Shown here in pieces: positions 1 to 12,939 of a DNA stretch of 15,183 nt (its first letter is position 1; each line of letters opens with the position of its first letter). Below the pieces are notes generated by a model. That model was not told where the DNA came from. It saw only the letters and a program-made list of their open reading frames with translations, and did no database searches. Source of the stretch: Candidatus Eiseniibacteriota bacterium (lineage in GTDB: Bacteria > Eisenbacteria > RBG-16-71-46 > JAGVPR01); contig JAGVPR010000184.1 of NCBI GenBank assembly GCA_020052115.1, positions 1 to 15,183 of the forward strand. Reading direction: 5' to 3'. Position numbers and translations under genes: made by a program.

Positions 1-84
1 GCGATGGATGAGGGATTGCGGTTTGCGATCCGCGAGGGCGGACGGACCGTCGGGGCCGGTGTGGTCACCAAGATCATCGCCTAG
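1..84 (+). CDS. tuf: Elongation factor Tu, C-terminal end (partial)
   Basis: Only the last 27 codons and the TAG stop are in the window. The peptide AMDEGLRFAIREGGRTVGAG, then VVTKIIA, is the conserved end of EF-Tu domain III. EF-Tu is the cytoplasmic GTPase that carries aminoacyl-tRNA to the ribosome. The final Ala replaces the Glu, Leu or Ser seen in many other EF-Tu proteins and is unremarkable. The gene lies 16 nt before rpmG, the common tuf-rpmG-trnW-secE order. A second tuf gene starts at the other end of the window in the same orientation. The two fragments come from opposite ends of the gene, so they cannot be compared. Confidence 0.97.
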   Translation, partial: AMDEGLRFAIREGGRTVGAGVVTKIIA

Positions 85-100
85 GTAGGGAGGAGCCGTC

Positions 101-250
101 GTGCGCGACCAGATCACCATCGCTTGCGAGGCGTGCAAGCGCCGGAACTATACGACGACGAAGAACAAGCGGAAGCACCCGGACCGCGTCACGTTCCGGA
201 AATTCTGCCCGTTCTGCCGCACGCACACCGCGCACAAAGAAACGCGGTAG
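101..250 (+). CDS. rpmG: 50S ribosomal protein L33, zinc-binding (C+) form
   Basis: This is a 49-residue protein with a GTG start. L33 is a small protein of the large ribosomal subunit near the E site. Two CxxC pairs, C9/C12 (CEAC) and C36/C39 (CPFC), form the zinc ribbon of the C+ type; zinc-free paralogues lack them. The body (RRNYTTTKNKR, then HTAHKETR at the end) matches the family along its whole usual length. A strong Shine-Dalgarno sequence, GGGAGGAG at 88-95, lies 5 nt before the GTG at 101 and fixes the start; no ATG is available. It sits between tuf and tRNA-Trp, as in many bacteria. Confidence 0.95.
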   Translation: MRDQITIACEACKRRNYTTTKNKRKHPDRVTFRKFCPFCRTHTAHKETR

Positions 251-265
251 GCATGGGACTCATGC
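251..265 (+). other. Short hairpin between the rpmG stop and the tRNA-Trp 5' end
   Basis: GCATG (251-255) and CATGC (261-265) form a perfect 5-bp stem with loop GGACT. The stem fills exactly the 15 nt between the rpmG stop codon and the first base of the mature tRNA. It could guide 5' processing of the tRNA from the mRNA. It also ties up bases 264-265, which could otherwise pair with 339-340 and lengthen the acceptor stem. The structure is visible; the role is inference. Confidence 0.4.
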
Positions 266-342
266 AGGCGTGTAGCTCTAACTGGTAGAGCGGCGGACTC
301 CAAATCCGTAGGTTGGGGGTTCGAATCCCTCCACGCCTGCCA
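266..342 (+). tRNA. trnW: tRNA-Trp (anticodon CCA), with encoded CCA end
   Basis: A full cloverleaf can be drawn. The acceptor stem is AGGCGTG (266-272) with CACGCCT (332-338). The D stem is GCTC (275-278) with GAGC (288-291). The anticodon stem is GCGGA (293-297) with TCCGT (305-309), and loop CTCCAAA puts anticodon CCA at 300-302. The variable loop is 310-314. The T stem is GGGGG (315-319) with CCCTC (327-331), and the T loop is TTCGAAT. The first pair A-U and discriminator G339 are the normal bacterial tRNA-Trp identity elements. CCA is encoded at 340-342. It sits between rpmG and secE, its conserved position in many genomes, and is probably cut out of the same transcript. Confidence 0.97.
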
Positions 343-362
343 TTTCGCTGACGGAGTGTTTG

Positions 363-545
363 ATGATCGAGAAGCTGAAGATGTTCCTGAAAGAGGTCAG
401 GCTCGAGTCCTCGAAGGTCACATGGCCGAGCCGCAAGGAACTCCGTGAGTCGACCCTCGTGGTGGTCGTCTCGGTGTTCATCGTCTCCATCGTGATCGGG
501 GCCATGGACCGGGTTATCGCCCTGGTCATGGGCCTGGTCATCTAG
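363..545 (+). CDS. secE: Preprotein translocase subunit SecE
   Basis: This is a 60-residue membrane protein. SecE is the small essential subunit that clamps SecY in the SecYEG channel of the inner membrane. The conserved amphipathic segment, FLKEVRLESSKVTWPSRKEL (residues 9-28), contains the hallmark VTWPSRKEL. It is followed by one hydrophobic helix at about residues 31-50. This is the short single-helix SecE, not the three-helix enterobacterial form. The start is set at ATG 363, 6 nt after GGAG (353-356). An in-frame TTG at 360 is possible but lies only 3 nt from that site. nusG follows after 15 nt, the usual secE-nusG pair. Confidence 0.95.
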   Translation: MIEKLKMFLKEVRLESSKVTWPSRKELRESTLVVVVSVFIVSIVIGAMDRVIALVMGLVI

Positions 546-560
546 CGGGGCCGCGGCGCC

Positions 561-1094
561 ATGGCGAAGCAGTGGTTCGTGGTGCACACCTACGCCGGCC
601 ACGAGAACAAGGTGAAGGCGAATCTCGAGCGGGCGATCAACCATGCGGGTCTGCAGGAGATGTTCGGGCAGATCCTGGTCGCCACCGAAGATTTCGCGGA
701 GATGAAGAACGGCAAGCGGACCATCTCTCGACGCAAGCAGTTTCCGAGCTATGTCCTCGTCGAGATGGACATGAACAACGAGACGCGCCACATCGTGACC
801 AACATCCCCGGCGTGACGCGTTTCATCGGTACGGAGAAGGAGCCGATTCCTCTGCGCGAAACAGAGGTGAAGCGGATCCTGGGCCAGATGGAGCCTGCCA
901 AGGGCGGGCGGCCGCAGCAGAAGGTTCCGTACCGGGTCGGTGAGCACGTGAAGGTGACCGACGGACCATTCAGCGACTTCACGGGCGTCGTGGATGAGGT
1001 GAACGTCGAGCGGGGCAAGCTGAAGGTGATGGTGCTCATCTTCGGTCGGGCCACGCCGGTCGAGCTGGATTTCTTGCAGGTCAAGAGCATCTAG
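561..1094 (+). CDS. nusG: Transcription termination/antitermination factor NusG
   Basis: NusG (177 residues) binds RNA polymerase across the cleft, controls pausing and links polymerase to Rho or to the leading ribosome through S10. The N-terminal NGN domain (about 1-115) carries KQWFVVHTYAGHENKVK, the PSYVLVEMDMN strand and PGVTRFIG. A linker leads to the KOW domain (about 125-177), with VGEHVKVTDGPFSDFTGVV and the end ATPVELDFLQVKSI. Length and order are those of the ordinary housekeeping NusG; the insertion domain found in some lineages is absent. The Shine-Dalgarno sequence before ATG 561 is poor (GC-rich GCGGGGCCGCGGCGCC), which hints at coupling with secE translation. The rpoBC genes downstream encode its partner. 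Confidence 0.97.
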   Translation: MAKQWFVVHTYAGHENKVKANLERAINHAGLQEMFGQILVATEDFAEMKNGKRTISRRKQFPSYVLVEMDMNNETRHIVTNIPGVTRFIGTEKEPIPLRETEVKRILGQMEPAKGGRPQQKVPYRVGEHVKVTDGPFSDFTGVVDEVNVERGKLKVMVLIFGRATPVELDFLQVKSI

Positions 1095-1098
1095 AGCT

Positions 1099-1140
1099 GG
1101 AGGGCGGGCCCTTCCGTCTCCTCGAGGGTTGTGGGAGACG
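1099..1140 (+). promoter_or_regulatory. Hairpins in the nusG-rplK gap, possible rplK leader element
   Basis: The 81-nt gap holds two adjacent stem-loops. The first is 1099-1104 with 1109-1114 (six pairs including one G-U, loop CGGG). The second is CGTCTCC (1115-1121) with GGAGACG (1134-1140), seven perfect pairs with a 12-nt loop. A 10-nt palindrome, GCGGATCCGC, follows at 1142-1151. In E. coli, L1 represses rplK-rplA by binding the rplK leader, so this is where an L1 site would be expected. No L1 motif was recognised, so that role is a guess. Confidence 0.3.
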
Positions 1141-1175
1141 CGCGGATCCGCCGCCGGAACGAGGAGCGGGACAGG

Positions 1176-1610
1176 ATGCCACCGAGGAAGAAGGTAATCA
1201 CGGCGGTCGTGAAGCTGCAGTGCCCGGCGGGCAACGCGACGCCGGCGCCGCCCGTGGGGCCGGCGCTGGGGCAGCAGGGCGTCAACATCATGGAGTTCTG
1301 CAAGCAGTTCAACGCCCAGACCCAGGGGCAGCCCGGAATGATCATCCCGGTGCTCGTGACGGTCTACAAGGATCGCAGCTTCAGCTTCATCACGAAGACG
1401 CCGCCGGCGGCTATCCTGCTCAAGAAGGCCGCCGGGATCGCGAAGGCCTCCGCCGAGCCGAACCGCAACAAGATCGCGAAGGTTTCCCGCCGCCAGGTGC
1501 GCGAGATCGCCGAGACGAAGATGGAGGACTTGAACGCGAACGACGTCGAGGCCGCCATGCGGATGGTCGAGGGCACCGCGCGCAGCATGGGGATCGAGAT
1601 CACCGACTGA
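1176..1610 (+). CDS. rplK: 50S ribosomal protein L11
   Basis: L11 (144 residues) binds 23S rRNA helices 43/44 at the base of the L7/L12 stalk, in the GTPase-associated centre where elongation factors act and where thiostrepton binds. The N-terminal domain has the proline-rich helix ATPAPPVGPALGQQGVNIME (21-40), including the prolines involved in thiostrepton contacts. The C-terminal RNA-binding domain follows from about residue 72. The chosen start, ATG 1176, gives MPPRKKVITAVVKLQ, which matches the family. An in-frame GTG at 1131 would add 15 unrelated residues. GAGGAG at 1161-1166 lies 9 nt upstream. rplA follows after 100 nt, the usual L11-L1 pair. Confidence 0.96.
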   Translation: MPPRKKVITAVVKLQCPAGNATPAPPVGPALGQQGVNIMEFCKQFNAQTQGQPGMIIPVLVTVYKDRSFSFITKTPPAAILLKKAAGIAKASAEPNRNKIAKVSRRQVREIAETKMEDLNANDVEAAMRMVEGTARSMGIEITD

Positions 1611-1634
1611 CCCCGGCCCTCTTTCGGGTGGGCA

Positions 1635-1694
1635 CCGGCGGAGACCAGGACGCCGGCGCGGGGGAATGACTGGGAGCGGGCCGCTCTGGCGGCC
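1635..1694 (+). other. Two hairpins in the rplK-rplA gap
   Basis: CCGGCG (1635-1640) pairs with CGCCGG (1651-1656) around a 10-nt loop. GGCCGC (1679-1684) pairs with GCGGCC (1689-1694) around loop TCTG. The second ends only 3 nt before the rplA ribosome-binding site (AAAGGAGA, 1698-1705) and may affect access to it or protect the mRNA. No run of T follows, so these are not classic terminators. Confidence 0.35.
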
Positions 1695-1710
1695 GCGAAA
1701 GGAGACCCGC

Positions 1711-2424
1711 ATGAAGCACGGCAAGGGCTACCAGAAGGTGGCCGAGATCTACGCCCCCTGCAAGGGAGAGACGATCGAAGAGGTCGTCAAAGCCGTCAAG
1801 CAAGGCTCCACAGCGCGCGAGACCAAGTTCGATGAGACCGTCGAGGTCGCTGCGCGCCTGAACGTGGATCCCCGGCAGTCCGACCAGATGGTCCGCGGCA
1901 CCGTCGTCCTGCCTCACGGAACCGGCAAGAAGGTGCGCGTAGTCGTCGTCGGCAAGGGCGAGAAGCTCAAGGAGGCCGAGGCGAGCGGCGCCGATACCGT
2001 CGGCAGTGAAGACGTCATCGAGAAGATCAAGGGCGGCTGGCTCGACTTCGACGCGATGGTGGCTACTCCGGACATGATGGGCGAGGTCGGGAAGCTCGGC
2101 AAGCTCCTTGGCCCCCGCGGCCTCATGCCGAATCCAAAGAGCGGCACGGTGACCTTCGATGTGACCAAGGCCGTCCGCGATCTCAAGGCCGGCAAGATCG
2201 AGTTCCGCGTCGACAAGGGCGGCAATGTGCACGCTCCCGTGGGCAAGGCCTCCTTCGAAGACGGCATGCTTTCCGAGAACATCCGCACCTTCCTCGCGGA
2301 GCTGGTGAGGCTCCGGCCCGCGTCGGCCAAGGGCGGGTACATCAAGAGTCTTACCGTGAGCACCACGATGGGCCCGGGAATCAAGCTCGACGTCCCGGCT
2401 GTGACGGCGGCGCTGAAGGGATAG
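1711..2424 (+). CDS. rplA: 50S ribosomal protein L1
   Basis: L1 (237 residues) forms the mobile L1 stalk of the large subunit, which helps release deacylated tRNA from the E site; in several bacteria it also represses its own operon. The start region KHGKGYQKVAEIY and the motif KLGKLLGPRGLMPNPKSGTV (about 129-148) are diagnostic, as is the end GPGIKLDVPAV. Length equals the normal family size. ATG 1711 is chosen because AAAGGAGA lies 5 nt upstream; an in-frame ATG at 1666 would add 15 unrelated residues. The gene lies between rplK and rplJ, in the standard order. Confidence 0.97.
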   Translation: MKHGKGYQKVAEIYAPCKGETIEEVVKAVKQGSTARETKFDETVEVAARLNVDPRQSDQMVRGTVVLPHGTGKKVRVVVVGKGEKLKEAEASGADTVGSEDVIEKIKGGWLDFDAMVATPDMMGEVGKLGKLLGPRGLMPNPKSGTVTFDVTKAVRDLKAGKIEFRVDKGGNVHAPVGKASFEDGMLSENIRTFLAELVRLRPASAKGGYIKSLTVSTTMGPGIKLDVPAVTAALKG

Positions 2425-2439
2425 GCGCCGCGCGGGCGC
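2425..2439 (+). other. Hairpin directly after the rplA stop codon
   Basis: GCGCC (2425-2429) pairs with GGCGC (2435-2439) around loop GCGCG, starting on the first base after the rplA stop. The whole rplA-rplJ gap is only 54 nt. A long L10-L12 repressor site of the E. coli type would therefore not fit without reaching into rplA. Confidence 0.3.
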
Positions 2440-2478
2440 GATGCGTTCGCGGTGCGGCAGCCTCCGGACGGGAGAGAT

Positions 2479-3006
2479 ATGGCAAGAACTGAGAAAGCGG
2501 CGGTCATCGAGGGCATGACGTCGAAGCTGGCGAGTGCCCGCGGGGTTTACCTCGCGGACTTCACCGGCATGAACGTCGCCACGCTCTCGGAGCTGAGGCG
2601 GCGCATGCGCCGCAACCAGATCCACTTCGAGGTCATCAAGAACACGCTGGCCAAGCGCGCCGTGGAGGCGAGCGGCATGGAGGCGCTGTCGTCCCATCTC
2701 GAGGGACCCACCGCCATCGCCATCGCTCAGACGGACGAGCTGGCGCCGGCGCGCATCTTCGGGGAGTTCGTGAAGGAGTTTCAATTCCCCAAGGTGAAGT
2801 TCGCGATCGTTGATGGAAAGGTGTTCCGTGAGGAGGAAGTCAAGGCGCTGGCGTCTCTGCCGTCGCGCGAAATCCTCCTGGCCCAGCTCCTGGGAGCGCT
2901 CCAGGGCCCGATGCGGAACCTGGTGGGGGTGCTTTCGGGACCGATGCGCAACTTCGCTTCGGCGCTCGATCAGATCCGCCAGCAGAAGGAAGGCGGAGGT
3001 CAGTAG
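2479..3006 (+). CDS. rplJ: 50S ribosomal protein L10 (stalk base)
   Basis: L10 (175 residues) joins the L7/L12 dimers to 23S rRNA and L11 at the stalk base. The N-terminal rRNA-binding domain shows TEKAAVIEGM, the GVYLADFTGM strand and FEVIKNTLAKRA. The C-terminal helix (about 131-170) is long, with GPMRN at 143-147 and again at 154-158 at an 11-residue spacing. E. coli L10 is 165 residues; the extra length lies in this helix and resembles the Thermotoga protein, which binds three L12 dimers. The start is ATG 2479 after GGGAGAG (2470-2476). An in-frame GTG at 2452 would add nine residues not seen in the family. rplL follows. Confidence 0.96.
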   Translation: MARTEKAAVIEGMTSKLASARGVYLADFTGMNVATLSELRRRMRRNQIHFEVIKNTLAKRAVEASGMEALSSHLEGPTAIAIAQTDELAPARIFGEFVKEFQFPKVKFAIVDGKVFREEEVKALASLPSREILLAQLLGALQGPMRNLVGVLSGPMRNFASALDQIRQQKEGGGQ

Positions 3007-3048
3007 GGGCGCCGCGGTCGCGCGGGCGGCTCAGGAAATTACCAGGAA

Positions 3049-3065
3049 CGCCGGGATCACCGGCG
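3049..3065 (+). other. Hairpin in the rplJ-rplL gap
   Basis: CGCCGG (3049-3054) pairs perfectly with CCGGCG (3060-3065) around loop GATCA, in the middle of a 102-nt gap. L12 is needed in several copies per ribosome, so rplL must be translated more than rplJ. A stem protecting the rplL 5' end, or a processing site, would fit that need, but this is inference. Confidence 0.35.
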
Positions 3066-3108
3066 GCAACCATGGCGGCACGCCAGTGAGGGATTCGAGG
3101 AGGCGGAG

Positions 3109-3489
3109 ATGACGGACACGGCCAAGATGGACCAGCTCATCACCACGATCGAGAACATGACGGTGCTCGAGGTCAGCGAGCTGGTCAAGAAGCTCGAGGA
3201 CAAGTTCGGCGTGACGGCGGCGGCTCCGATGATGATGGCCGCGATGCCGGCCGCGGCCGCGGCCGCGGTCGAGGAGAAGACGGAGTTCGATGTCGTCCTC
3301 ACCTCGGCGGGCGACAAGAAGCTGCAGGTCATCAAGGAGATCAGAGCGATCACCAGCCTCGGCCTCAAGGAGTCGAAGGACCTCGTCGAGGGCGCTCCGA
3401 AGGTCGTCAAGGAGAAGATCTCCAAGGCTGAAGCCGACAAGATCAAGGCTCAGATCGAAGAAGCAGGGGGGGTCGCGGAGATCAAGTAG
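3109..3489 (+). CDS. rplL: 50S ribosomal protein L7/L12 (stalk protein)
   Basis: L7/L12 (126 residues) is the multi-copy stalk protein that recruits EF-Tu, EF-G and the other translational GTPases. The N-terminal dimerisation and L10-binding domain (about 1-36, with MTVLEVSELVKKLEDKFGV) is followed by an Ala/Met/Pro-rich hinge (about 37-55). The globular C-terminal domain (about 57-126) carries KLQVIKEIRAITSLGLKESK and ends in AGGVAEIK. The hinge DNA contains a short GGCCGC repeat near 3250-3268, ordinary for this linker. The ribosome-binding site is GAGGAGG, just before ATG 3109. It stands 102 nt after rplJ and 54 nt before rpoB. Confidence 0.97.
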   Translation: MTDTAKMDQLITTIENMTVLEVSELVKKLEDKFGVTAAAPMMMAAMPAAAAAAVEEKTEFDVVLTSAGDKKLQVIKEIRAITSLGLKESKDLVEGAPKVVKEKISKAEADKIKAQIEEAGGVAEIK

Positions 3490-3494
3490 TCCCC

Positions 3495-3510
3495 CCGGCG
3501 GGATCGCCGG
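3495..3510 (+). other. Hairpin in the rplL-rpoB gap, possible attenuator
   Basis: CCGGCG (3495-3500) pairs with CGCCGG (3505-3510) around loop GGAT, just after the rplL stop. In E. coli a partial terminator between rplL and rpoB lowers rpoBC expression relative to the ribosomal genes, and this stem is in the equivalent place. There is no T run after it, so intrinsic termination would be weak. Confidence 0.35.
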
Positions 3511-3526
3511 TACGCCGGTCTCATCC

Positions 3527-3543
3527 GAGGAAGGTGCAGGACC

Positions 3544-3546
<3 letters not shown>
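3527..3546 (+). promoter_or_regulatory. rpoB ribosome-binding site and TTG start
   Basis: GAGGAAGG (3527-3534) lies 9 nt before TTG 3544. No ATG or GTG lies in frame between the Shine-Dalgarno sequence and the conserved N-terminal RpoB sequence. The first in-frame ATG (3610) would remove the conserved RRSFSKIDALWDVEMPNLL segment. TTG is therefore the supported start. Confidence 0.8.
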
Positions 3547-7398
<3,852 letters not shown>

Positions 7399-7409
7399 AG
7401 GGGCAGTCG

Positions 7410-7428
7410 GCGCCGTCGCCCACGGCGC
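7410..7428 (+). other. Hairpin in the rpoB-rpoC gap
   Basis: GCGCCGT (7410-7416) pairs perfectly with ACGGCGC (7422-7428) around loop CGCCC. It fills most of the 43-nt gap and ends 2 nt before the rpoC ribosome-binding site (GAGGAG, 7431-7436). It may hold that site at the edge of a stem or stabilise the rpoC mRNA after cleavage. No T run follows. Confidence 0.4.
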
Positions 7429-7441
7429 GAGAGGAGATGAA

Positions 7442-11594
<4,153 letters not shown>

Positions 11595-11596
<2 letters not shown>

Positions 11597-11667
11597 CGGA
11601 AGCCCGTCCAATACCCTATCGTTCCGGTTTTGCGCCCGCAGGTCTTCTTCCGGGAAGCCCCGGGAGG
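11595..11667 (+). promoter_or_regulatory. Hairpin pair in the rpoC-rpsL gap
   Basis: The 131-nt gap separates rpoBC from the str genes. GACGG (11595-11599) pairs with CCGTC (11604-11608) around loop AAGC and overlaps the rpoC stop codon. TCTTCCGGG (11646-11654) pairs with CCCGGGAGG (11659-11667), nine pairs with two G-U, again around loop AAGC. The 8-mer GGAAGCCC is thus shared by both loops. A T-rich tract follows only at 11688-11695, about 20 nt past the second stem. I see no convincing promoter; TTGACA at 11694-11699 has no matching -10 box. Confidence 0.35.
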
Positions 11668-11727
11668 TCCGCGTCGCAACCGCTCGGTTTCTTTTGACAT
11701 TACTCGCGTCGAAGGAAGGGCGAGACT

Positions 11728-12102
11728 GTGCCGACACTGAACCAGTTGGTCCGAAAAGGCCGGCAGCCGGTCATCAAGAAGACATCGTCTCCGGCACTGC
11801 GCTCGTGCCCGCAGAAGCGGGGCGTGTGCACCCGCGTGTACACCACCACGCCGAAGAAGCCGAACTCGGCCCTTCGGAAGGTCGCGCGCGTCCGCCTGAC
11901 GAACGGTATTGAGGTGACGGCGTACATTCCGGGCGAGGGGCACAACCTCCAGGAGCACTCGATCGTGCTGATCCGCGGGGGACGTGTGAAGGACTTGCCG
12001 GGAGTGCGGTATCACATCGTCCGCGGCGCTCTGGACGCCAGCGGCGTGGACGGCCGGAACCAGAGCCGCTCCAAGTACGGGACAAAGCGGAAGAAGGCGT
12101 AG
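11728..12102 (+). CDS. rpsL: 30S ribosomal protein S12
   Basis: S12 (124 residues) lies at the decoding centre and affects translational accuracy. The protein starts MPTLNQLVRKGRQP from a GTG at 11728, with GAAGGAAGGG (11711-11720) 7 nt upstream. The loop TTTPKKPNSALRK places K43 and K44, and RGGRVKDLPGVRYH places K88 and D89. These are the sites where streptomycin-resistance changes and the beta-methylthio-Asp modification occur in other bacteria; both lysines are wild type. The end NQSRSKYGTKRKKA is standard. It is the first gene of the str group, followed by rpsG after 76 nt. Confidence 0.98.
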   Translation: MPTLNQLVRKGRQPVIKKTSSPALRSCPQKRGVCTRVYTTTPKKPNSALRKVARVRLTNGIEVTAYIPGEGHNLQEHSIVLIRGGRVKDLPGVRYHIVRGALDASGVDGRNQSRSKYGTKRKKA

Positions 12103-12167
12103 CCCGGCCACCGGCCCGGTTGGGCTGGGTTCCGGGCTGTTCTCTGTCCGCCGGTTTCAGGCCGGCG
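12101..12167 (+). promoter_or_regulatory. Structured rpsL-rpsG intercistronic region, candidate S7 control site
   Basis: AGCCCGG (12101-12107, starting in the rpsL stop codon) pairs with CCGGGCT (12132-12138). Inside it, 12111-12117 pairs with 12122-12128 around loop GGTT (seven pairs, one G-U). These make one long hairpin with a small internal loop. A second stem, CGCCGG (12149-12154) with CCGGCG (12162-12167), ends 11 nt before the rpsG start. In E. coli, S7 binds the rpsL-rpsG gap and represses the distal str genes. The position fits such a site, but a match to the E. coli structure has not been shown. Confidence 0.4.
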
Positions 12168-12178
12168 AGGGTGGGTGA

Positions 12179-12649
12179 ATGCCGAGGAAGAAGCAGATCG
12201 CGAAGAGGGAACTGCCCGCCGATCCGAAGCACGGCAGCGTTCTGGTCACTCGCTTCATCAACACCGTGATGAAGCAGGGCAAGCGCAGCACGGCCGAGCG
12301 GATCGTCTACGGAGCCGTCCAGATCCTCGAACAAAAGACCGGCCAGGACGGGATCTCGATTCTCAAGCAGGCGGTCACGAACGTGAAGCCTCAGCTCGAG
12401 GTCAAGAGCCGGCGCGTCGGCGGCGCAACCTACCAGGTTCCGGTCGAGGTCCGTCCGGAAAGGCGCACGGCGTTGGCTCTGCGGTGGCTCATCTCCTTTG
12501 CTTCCAGCCGCCCGGATCACACCTTTCAGGAGAAGCTGGCCTCAGAGCTCCTGGCCGCCTCGAAGAACGAGGGCGGCGCCATCAAGAAGCGTGAAGACAC
12601 GCATCGCATGGCCGAGGCGAACAAGGCGTTCGCCCATTACAAGTGGTAG
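12179..12649 (+). CDS. rpsG: 30S ribosomal protein S7
   Basis: S7 (156 residues) starts assembly of the 30S head by binding the 3' major domain of 16S rRNA, and contacts E-site tRNA. Diagnostic segments are MPRKKQIAKRELPADPKHGS, FINTVMKQGKRSTAERIVYG, GGATYQVPVEVRPERRTALA and the end HRMAEANKAFAHYKW. Length is exactly the common bacterial size. ATG 12179 is preceded by GAGGGTGGGTGA, a modest ribosome-binding site close to a stem-loop. It lies between rpsL and fusA, with an unusually long 290-nt gap to fusA. Confidence 0.98.
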   Translation: MPRKKQIAKRELPADPKHGSVLVTRFINTVMKQGKRSTAERIVYGAVQILEQKTGQDGISILKQAVTNVKPQLEVKSRRVGGATYQVPVEVRPERRTALALRWLISFASSRPDHTFQEKLASELLAASKNEGGAIKKREDTHRMAEANKAFAHYKW

Positions 12650-12656
12650 CAGGATT

Positions 12657-12688
12657 CGGCCGGGACCCGCTGCGAGCGGGTCCTGCCG
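12657..12688 (+). terminator. Strong hairpin after rpsG, terminator-like but without a T run
   Basis: GGACCCGC (12663-12670) pairs perfectly with GCGGGTCC (12676-12683) around loop TGCGA. The stem continues outward through a G-U pair and CGGC (12657-12660) with GCCG (12685-12688), leaving one bulged C. That gives about 13 pairs beginning 8 nt after the rpsG stop. This is among the most stable local structures I found here. No T run follows, so it may be a partial or Rho-assisted terminator, or an mRNA end protector. Confidence 0.45.
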
Positions 12689-12695
12689 GGGCACG

Positions 12696-12720
12696 GACCG
12701 GGCCCACCCGCCGGTCTCTT
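12696..12720 (+). terminator. Second hairpin after rpsG followed by TCTCTT
   Basis: GACCGG (12696-12701) pairs with CCGGTC (12711-12716) around a 9-nt loop, and the stem runs into TCTCTT (12715-12720). The short pyrimidine tract makes it the closest thing to an intrinsic terminator in the rpsG-fusA gap, but the tract is weak. Confidence 0.3.
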
Positions 12721-12939
12721 AGATGTGGATGTTCACGGAGCCCGCATGTCGGGCCCGTTGACGCGCCGGGGCGACCTATCGGACCCGTCCCCACCGTATA
12801 CACGCCGTCCCAAGAGGCGGCACCTGTGAAACAACAGGGAGATTGATGGTCCGGATAAGCGGGTAGTCAGGGAAGCGCCCTCGGTCGGTCCGGACCTGGC
12901 GCTGGTTGGCGCGCGGTCATGGATCATCTGGGGGTAGCG
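12721..12939 (+). promoter_or_regulatory. fusA upstream region with several stem-loops
   Basis: This is the rest of the 290-nt rpsG-fusA gap. Stems that can be drawn are GCCCG/CGGGC (12740-12754), 12804-12809 with 12816-12821, CCTGT/ACAGG (12823-12838) and GGTCCGG/CCGGACC (12848-12854 with 12890-12896). The last encloses a small AGGG/CCCT stem. TATACA at 12797-12802 resembles a -10 box but has no -35 box at the right spacing. No protein gene is convincing here. It could be a fusA-tuf promoter plus untranslated leader, or a protein-binding leader RNA. Confidence 0.3.

Noticed and set aside
189..1724. A 511-codon open frame on the - strand across rpmG, tRNA-Trp, secE, nusG and rplK
   Set aside because: It runs opposite a tRNA and three conserved genes, which a real gene would hardly do, and its product resembles no known protein.
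11694..11722. TTGACA as the -35 box of an rpsL promoter
   Set aside because: The bases 16-18 nt downstream (around AGGGCG, within the rpsL ribosome-binding site) bear no likeness to TATAAT, and the start codon follows too closely.
12758..12802. TTGACG with TATACA as a fusA promoter
   Set aside because: The spacing is about 33 nt, far beyond the usual 16-18, and neither box has a proper partner.
12643..12846. A 67-codon open frame on the + strand in the rpsG-fusA gap
   Set aside because: It begins inside rpsG without a ribosome-binding site, is rich in Gly, Pro and Arg as expected for random GC-rich DNA, and overlaps the hairpins.
12846..12866. A six-codon leader peptide (MVRISG) upstream of fusA
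   Set aside because: There is a purine-rich stretch before its ATG, but such short frames are frequent by chance, and it has no run of regulatory codons.
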